Shown here: positions 59,826-64,000 of the stretch, piece after piece | How the letters are laid out: every line of letters begins with the position of its first letter | Position numbering within the stretch: the first letter of the stretch is position 1 | From: Letharia columbiana | Taxonomy: Eukaryota; Ascomycota; Lecanoromycetes; Lecanorales; Parmeliaceae | NCBI RefSeq assembly: GCF_014066305.1 | Contig: NW_023501063.1 | Span: forward strand, 434,001 to 498,000 | Direction: 5' to 3' | Length of the DNA: 64,000 nucleotides | Program-made: the position numbers and the translations under genes | The notes under the pieces: model-generated | Told to the model about the DNA's origin: nothing | Databases searched by the model: none | What the model saw: only the letters and a program-made list of their open reading frames with translations

Positions 59826-62800
59826 GTCTTAGTCTATAGAGACGATAACTTTATATCTTATATAAGTTTCGAGTATCGAGCTAATAACTAAATTTTTTCT
59901 TAGCTAATAACTTAATCGAGGATAGATTAATCGACGAAGTATATCGTCTATTAAAATTAAAGATCTTATAAAATATCTATTTACGTTCTAATTTCCTACC
60001 TTCTATCGTATTAGATATTATCTTCTATTATATTAGTTCTTTATTTCTAGTAAACTCTACTATAGCGTATTTTAATAAGTATTATTTAATTATATATTAG
60101 AAAGCCGAGTTAAAGATAGTCGAAAAGTAAGTTTAAGAATAATTTATATAGTATATTTATTAATAAGAACTTAGAAAAGAGTCTTCGCTCTTCGATATTA
60201 TTCTTAGCTTATTATAAGCCCTCGCCTTTAAAATACTAAAATAATAATCTAAGTTTATAAAAGAAGAAGTAGTTTTTAATGCGAGTAAGGATATAATTTA
60301 TTTATTTAAAGAGTTAGATTAATATAATAAGCTACTTTATATTTTCTCTCTATTAGATTACTAACTCGTATACTTAAAGAATCTTATTTACTATCTTATA
60401 ACTCTATAATATTTTCTAATAGTAATTACTCTATCTCTATTAGTCTAAGAAGTTTATTAATTCTTTTCGTCTTGCGAGTAGAAGAACACGTTACTTAGCT
60501 TATTAATAGAAGTTATATAGCGCTATTTATACGATTTATTTCTAAGTATATATTTACCTTAGAGATATCTAAAATAGAATCTTTAAATAGATTATAGAAA
60601 GTAGAGAAAATACTATAAAGGGATATAGCTCGAGATCGAGAATTATATATTAAATATATAAAGTAATATTTAGTATAATAAATGAAGAGTTAATTATCTA
60701 CTAAGAAACTTCGTTATAGTCGAAAAGCTTAAAAGATCTTTAAGACTTCGTAAGATAGATATTTAGAAAAGAGAGAGACTATAAGTTAAAATAAGATTAA
60801 AGTTATATAAATCTTATTATAGATATTAACGAATAAGCTTAAATCGAGGTTTAAGTAAATATAAGTACTAGAAGTAGTCTTTCGAATAGTATTAGAATAT
60901 TATATTATTATTTTAATTTACTTATAATAGTATATAACGAAGTATTAATAGAATATTATATTATAATCTTATTAAATATTATATTAGATCTTATCTATTT
61001 AGAGAATTTTTATTCTTTATTAAACTCTTATAATTTATCTTATATAAGAGATTTATATTAATTATAATATCTTAGTTAATATATCGAATATAGCTAATTC
61101 GACTTTTCTAAATATCGTTAAGCCTTATATTAAAAATTGCTAACGAGAATTACTATATCGAGGTCGAAGATATTATTAATACTTCTTACTCTATATATAG
61201 AAACTACTTATTATTATAGTTAATACTATCGATACTATCGACCTTATAACTACTATATTATCGCTCTCTAGATTATCTTCTTAAAGCGCGAGTTTAAATA
61301 TCTAGATCTTATAATATAATTATAATAATTTTCGACTTCTAGAATAGTCTAGTTATAAAGAGAATAGCTTCTTTAATTATATATTAGATATAAGAATTAC
61401 TTAAGTATCTAATATTATTTTAATTTATATTATTAATTAATACTAGTTTAATAGCTTAGATATAAAAAGATAATATCTTTTCTAGATTAGAAAGATCTTA
61501 TATAATATAAAGACTTCTAAATTAAATATATAATAGTAGTATATCTTTAAGCAAATCTATTAAATTTATTAGAGAAGAGTTTTTATATAATCGAATCGCT
61601 ATTAAAAGCTATATCTAAGTTATAAAAATAGAGAAAAGATACTTTAAATCTAAAGCTTCTAGATCTATTTAGAGCTTTAACATCTTACTTAATAATATAA
61701 TAACGAAGCTTACTACTCTAAAATTACATCTATAAATTAAGAGAGTAATAATTATTAATAATATTAGAATATTAGTAAATATAGATAATAAGCCCTCTCC
61801 CTTAATAATTTACGCTATTAATACTTACGATCTTATAGTTTCTAATTTTTAGATATTATAGAAATCGCATCGTAATCTATTCGATATCTTAGTGTATAAT
61901 AATACTCGCGAGACGAAGTATCTATATACCTTAATTTATAATCTATTAATACTCTCTATATAAGCTAGACCTACTCTATTCTACGAATTTTTAAATTAAC
62001 TTACTTATAAAGGTCGTCTCCTTTAATATTATATATAGAATATTAATTATATTAAGCTTTAACTCTATAATCTTTAAAAAACGATTATATAACTCTATAG
62101 TTAAGTTGATTAAGTAAGATACTAATTATATAATTAGATTATATTATTTATAGCGAAAATATTTTATAGCTTTAATATATCTAATTATTCTCGATATTAT
62201 AATATTACTATATAGAGAGAAATATAGAATAAACGATTATTTAATATTAGTAAGCTTCGTCTAAATATAGTTCTTTATAGAGAAGAAAATCTTAATAATA
62301 AATCGATTAAACGAATTATGAAATTAGATCTATAAAAAGATTTAGATCTTATCTTAGTAATAGAAATATATTTAAAGGTTATCGAGGCGAAAAGACTAGT
62401 AAGAGAGCTCTATTATATCGCGAAAGCTTATAGAGAAATAACTATCTAGATTAATAAGGAGGTATCGTCGTCTAGTCTTAATATTGCTTTTAATTTAATA
62501 TTTTTAAACGATTATAATACTTTTACTTCTTTCTTATCTAATTAAATTATTACGAATTTAATTATTAAGCTAGAATTAATCTTAATAAATCTATTATTAT
62601 TAAATATTCTTATTTAAAGTTAATAGCGTATTATTAATATAGCTACTAAGAGTATTATTAGCTAACTTAACGAGTTTATTTACTTCTTAACTATTAACGT
62701 TATTAATAATATTAGAAATTTAAGCTTATTTATATCTTCTTTTATAAGTTAAGATATTAGAATTAAGAAGAAATTAAAGATTATTAAAAAGAAAATAATT

Positions 62801-64000
62801 TAAAGTATTAAAAATCGGCTTTTTATATTATTTCTAGACGCTAGATAAATTATTTTAAATAGTCTTATTTATAGTTAGAAAATATAATTAGACTATATAA
62901 ATTAACCGCTATAAGAGCTAAAATTAACGTATTAATAAATTATAAAAAGAGCTATCTAAAGAATAAATTAATATTAAAAATTAAATTAAAGTCGATTAAT
63001 TCGACTCTTAACTTTCTTTAAGTATTAAATATACCACCTTAAAAGCTAAGAATTACTATTTCTTTATATTAAAGAATTTTAAAGTATAGCTAGTTTCGAA
63101 GAAGTAGAAGAAAAGATATTAAATCTTAAGTAGATTTTAATAAGCGAAGTATATTAGCTAGTAGAATAAGAAACGATATTATATAGTCTCTTAATACTAG
63201 AAAGTATATTAAGTCTAGATACTATTCGCTTTAAATTTAATAAGATATATCGACTAATAGAGATAATAGATATACTCGATATTATAATCTTAAGTAGTCT
63301 ATCTAATATAAAAACCGCTAGAATAAATAAAGAAAAAGATCGAATACTATTTAAAATTATAATTTTCACATATATAACCTCGAATAATAAGTTAGATTAA
63401 GGTCGAAAAAGATATATAGATAAGTAAAGAAATATAATAGAATAGATGCTAAAGTATAAATCGAATAAGTACTATTAATTGCTCGATATAAAGAATCTAA
63501 GCTTAAAAGAGATTATTAATAAAGTATATAAGAAGCTTATATTACTCTTATACCCTAATAGAAATTAGTATAAAAATATTCTTCGAGCTTTTAATCGTAA
63601 GTAAAACTCGATAATATTATTTTTATTTAAAATTATCTAGATCTATATCTGACTTTATAATAAAGTTATTTATATTATAACTAAAGCCCTTAATATTAAA
63701 TTTAAAAACTTTATCGAGAACGCTTATACGAATAAAGATAATATAAATAACGATATTAATATAATAAATATTATATTAAGCGAAGCTTTAAAGTCTAATA
63801 AGCTTCGCTAGAAGATCTACGTAGAAGCGATATACTATTTAAAATAGCTTATATAAAATTCGCTAGATATTAGAGCGAAGTTTTATTTATAAAAGCTAAA
63901 TAAGTAAATAAAAGAGTAGAATCTTAAGAATAGACTTTTAAAAGAAGATCTCGAGAGCTTTATTATTTAGATTTCTATCTTTATCGTTAATTTCAAAATA
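59826..64000. other. RIP-like sequence, unclassified
   Basis: AT-rich with frequent CpG and AGCT/CTAG words. Local plus-strand readings, for example near 63430-63960, give Lys-, Ile- and Leu-rich peptides with stops at probable former Gln codons, as in a mutated transposon ORF. No motif could be assigned and no second copy lies in the window. The right edge runs off the window. Confidence 0.45.

Noticed and set aside
63154..63369. 71-codon minus-strand ORF
   Set aside because: Ser/Ile-rich chance ORF in RIP-like sequence; the plus-strand reading looks more like a former coding strand.

Overview
The window looks like a chromosome segment of a filamentous ascomycete (Pezizomycotina) with a two-compartment genome. 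About 80% is extremely AT-rich, repeat-derived DNA carrying the footprint of repeat-induced point mutation (RIP): CA/TG and CC/GG dinucleotides are nearly gone, TA is in great excess, CpG is conspicuously retained, and almost no long ORFs survive. An 11.2 kb island of normal composition (about 27549-38706) sits in the middle, with fungal-type short GT-AG introns and secreted-protein genes. No bacterial operons, rRNA, tRNA or CRISPR arrays were seen.

Layout: (1) 1-5482 repeat D, copy 1, built from two tandem ~2.1 kb sub-units. (2) 5483-25810 repeat C, copy 1, interrupted at 10605 by a complete Ty3/gypsy chromovirus (element B, 10605-24617, 275-bp LTRs, AATAA target-site duplication). B is itself interrupted by a second Ty3/gypsy element in the opposite orientation (element A, 12252-19139, 183-bp LTRs, TATAT duplication). 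The insertion order is therefore C, then B, then A. (3) ~25880-26490 arm of an inverted repeat, then ~1 kb consisting only of A and T. (4) The gene island: a class-I-like hydrophobin with two introns and a 1-nt frameshift (30705-31104), a secreted protein resembling an orphan deuterolysin propeptide (35294-35995), and a short-chain dehydrogenase/reductase pseudogene wrecked by indels (37440-38490, minus strand). Long stretches of the island have no recognisable gene. (5) 38707-38864 A/T tract and ~39115-39775 the mirror-image arm of the inverted repeat. (6) 39776-47701 AT-rich DNA with several tandem duplications and a lightly mutated patch at about 44.95-46.05 kb, including one duplicate pair in which one copy is RIP-mutated and the other nearly is not. 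(7) 47702-54116 uninterrupted copy of C in reverse orientation. (8) 54348-59825 repeat D, copy 2, in direct orientation to copy 1. (9) 59826-64000 RIP-like sequence, unclassified.

The only genes with a plausible present-day product are the deuterolysin-propeptide-like protein and, if the frameshift is an error or recent, the hydrophobin. Both would be secreted. The most unusual structural observation is that the island, its A/T-only borders and palindromic motifs are enclosed by a long imperfect inverted repeat, so island plus borders (~13.9 kb) could be one large mobile or once-mobile unit carrying cargo. All family assignments come from reading the sequence by eye; no database search was possible.
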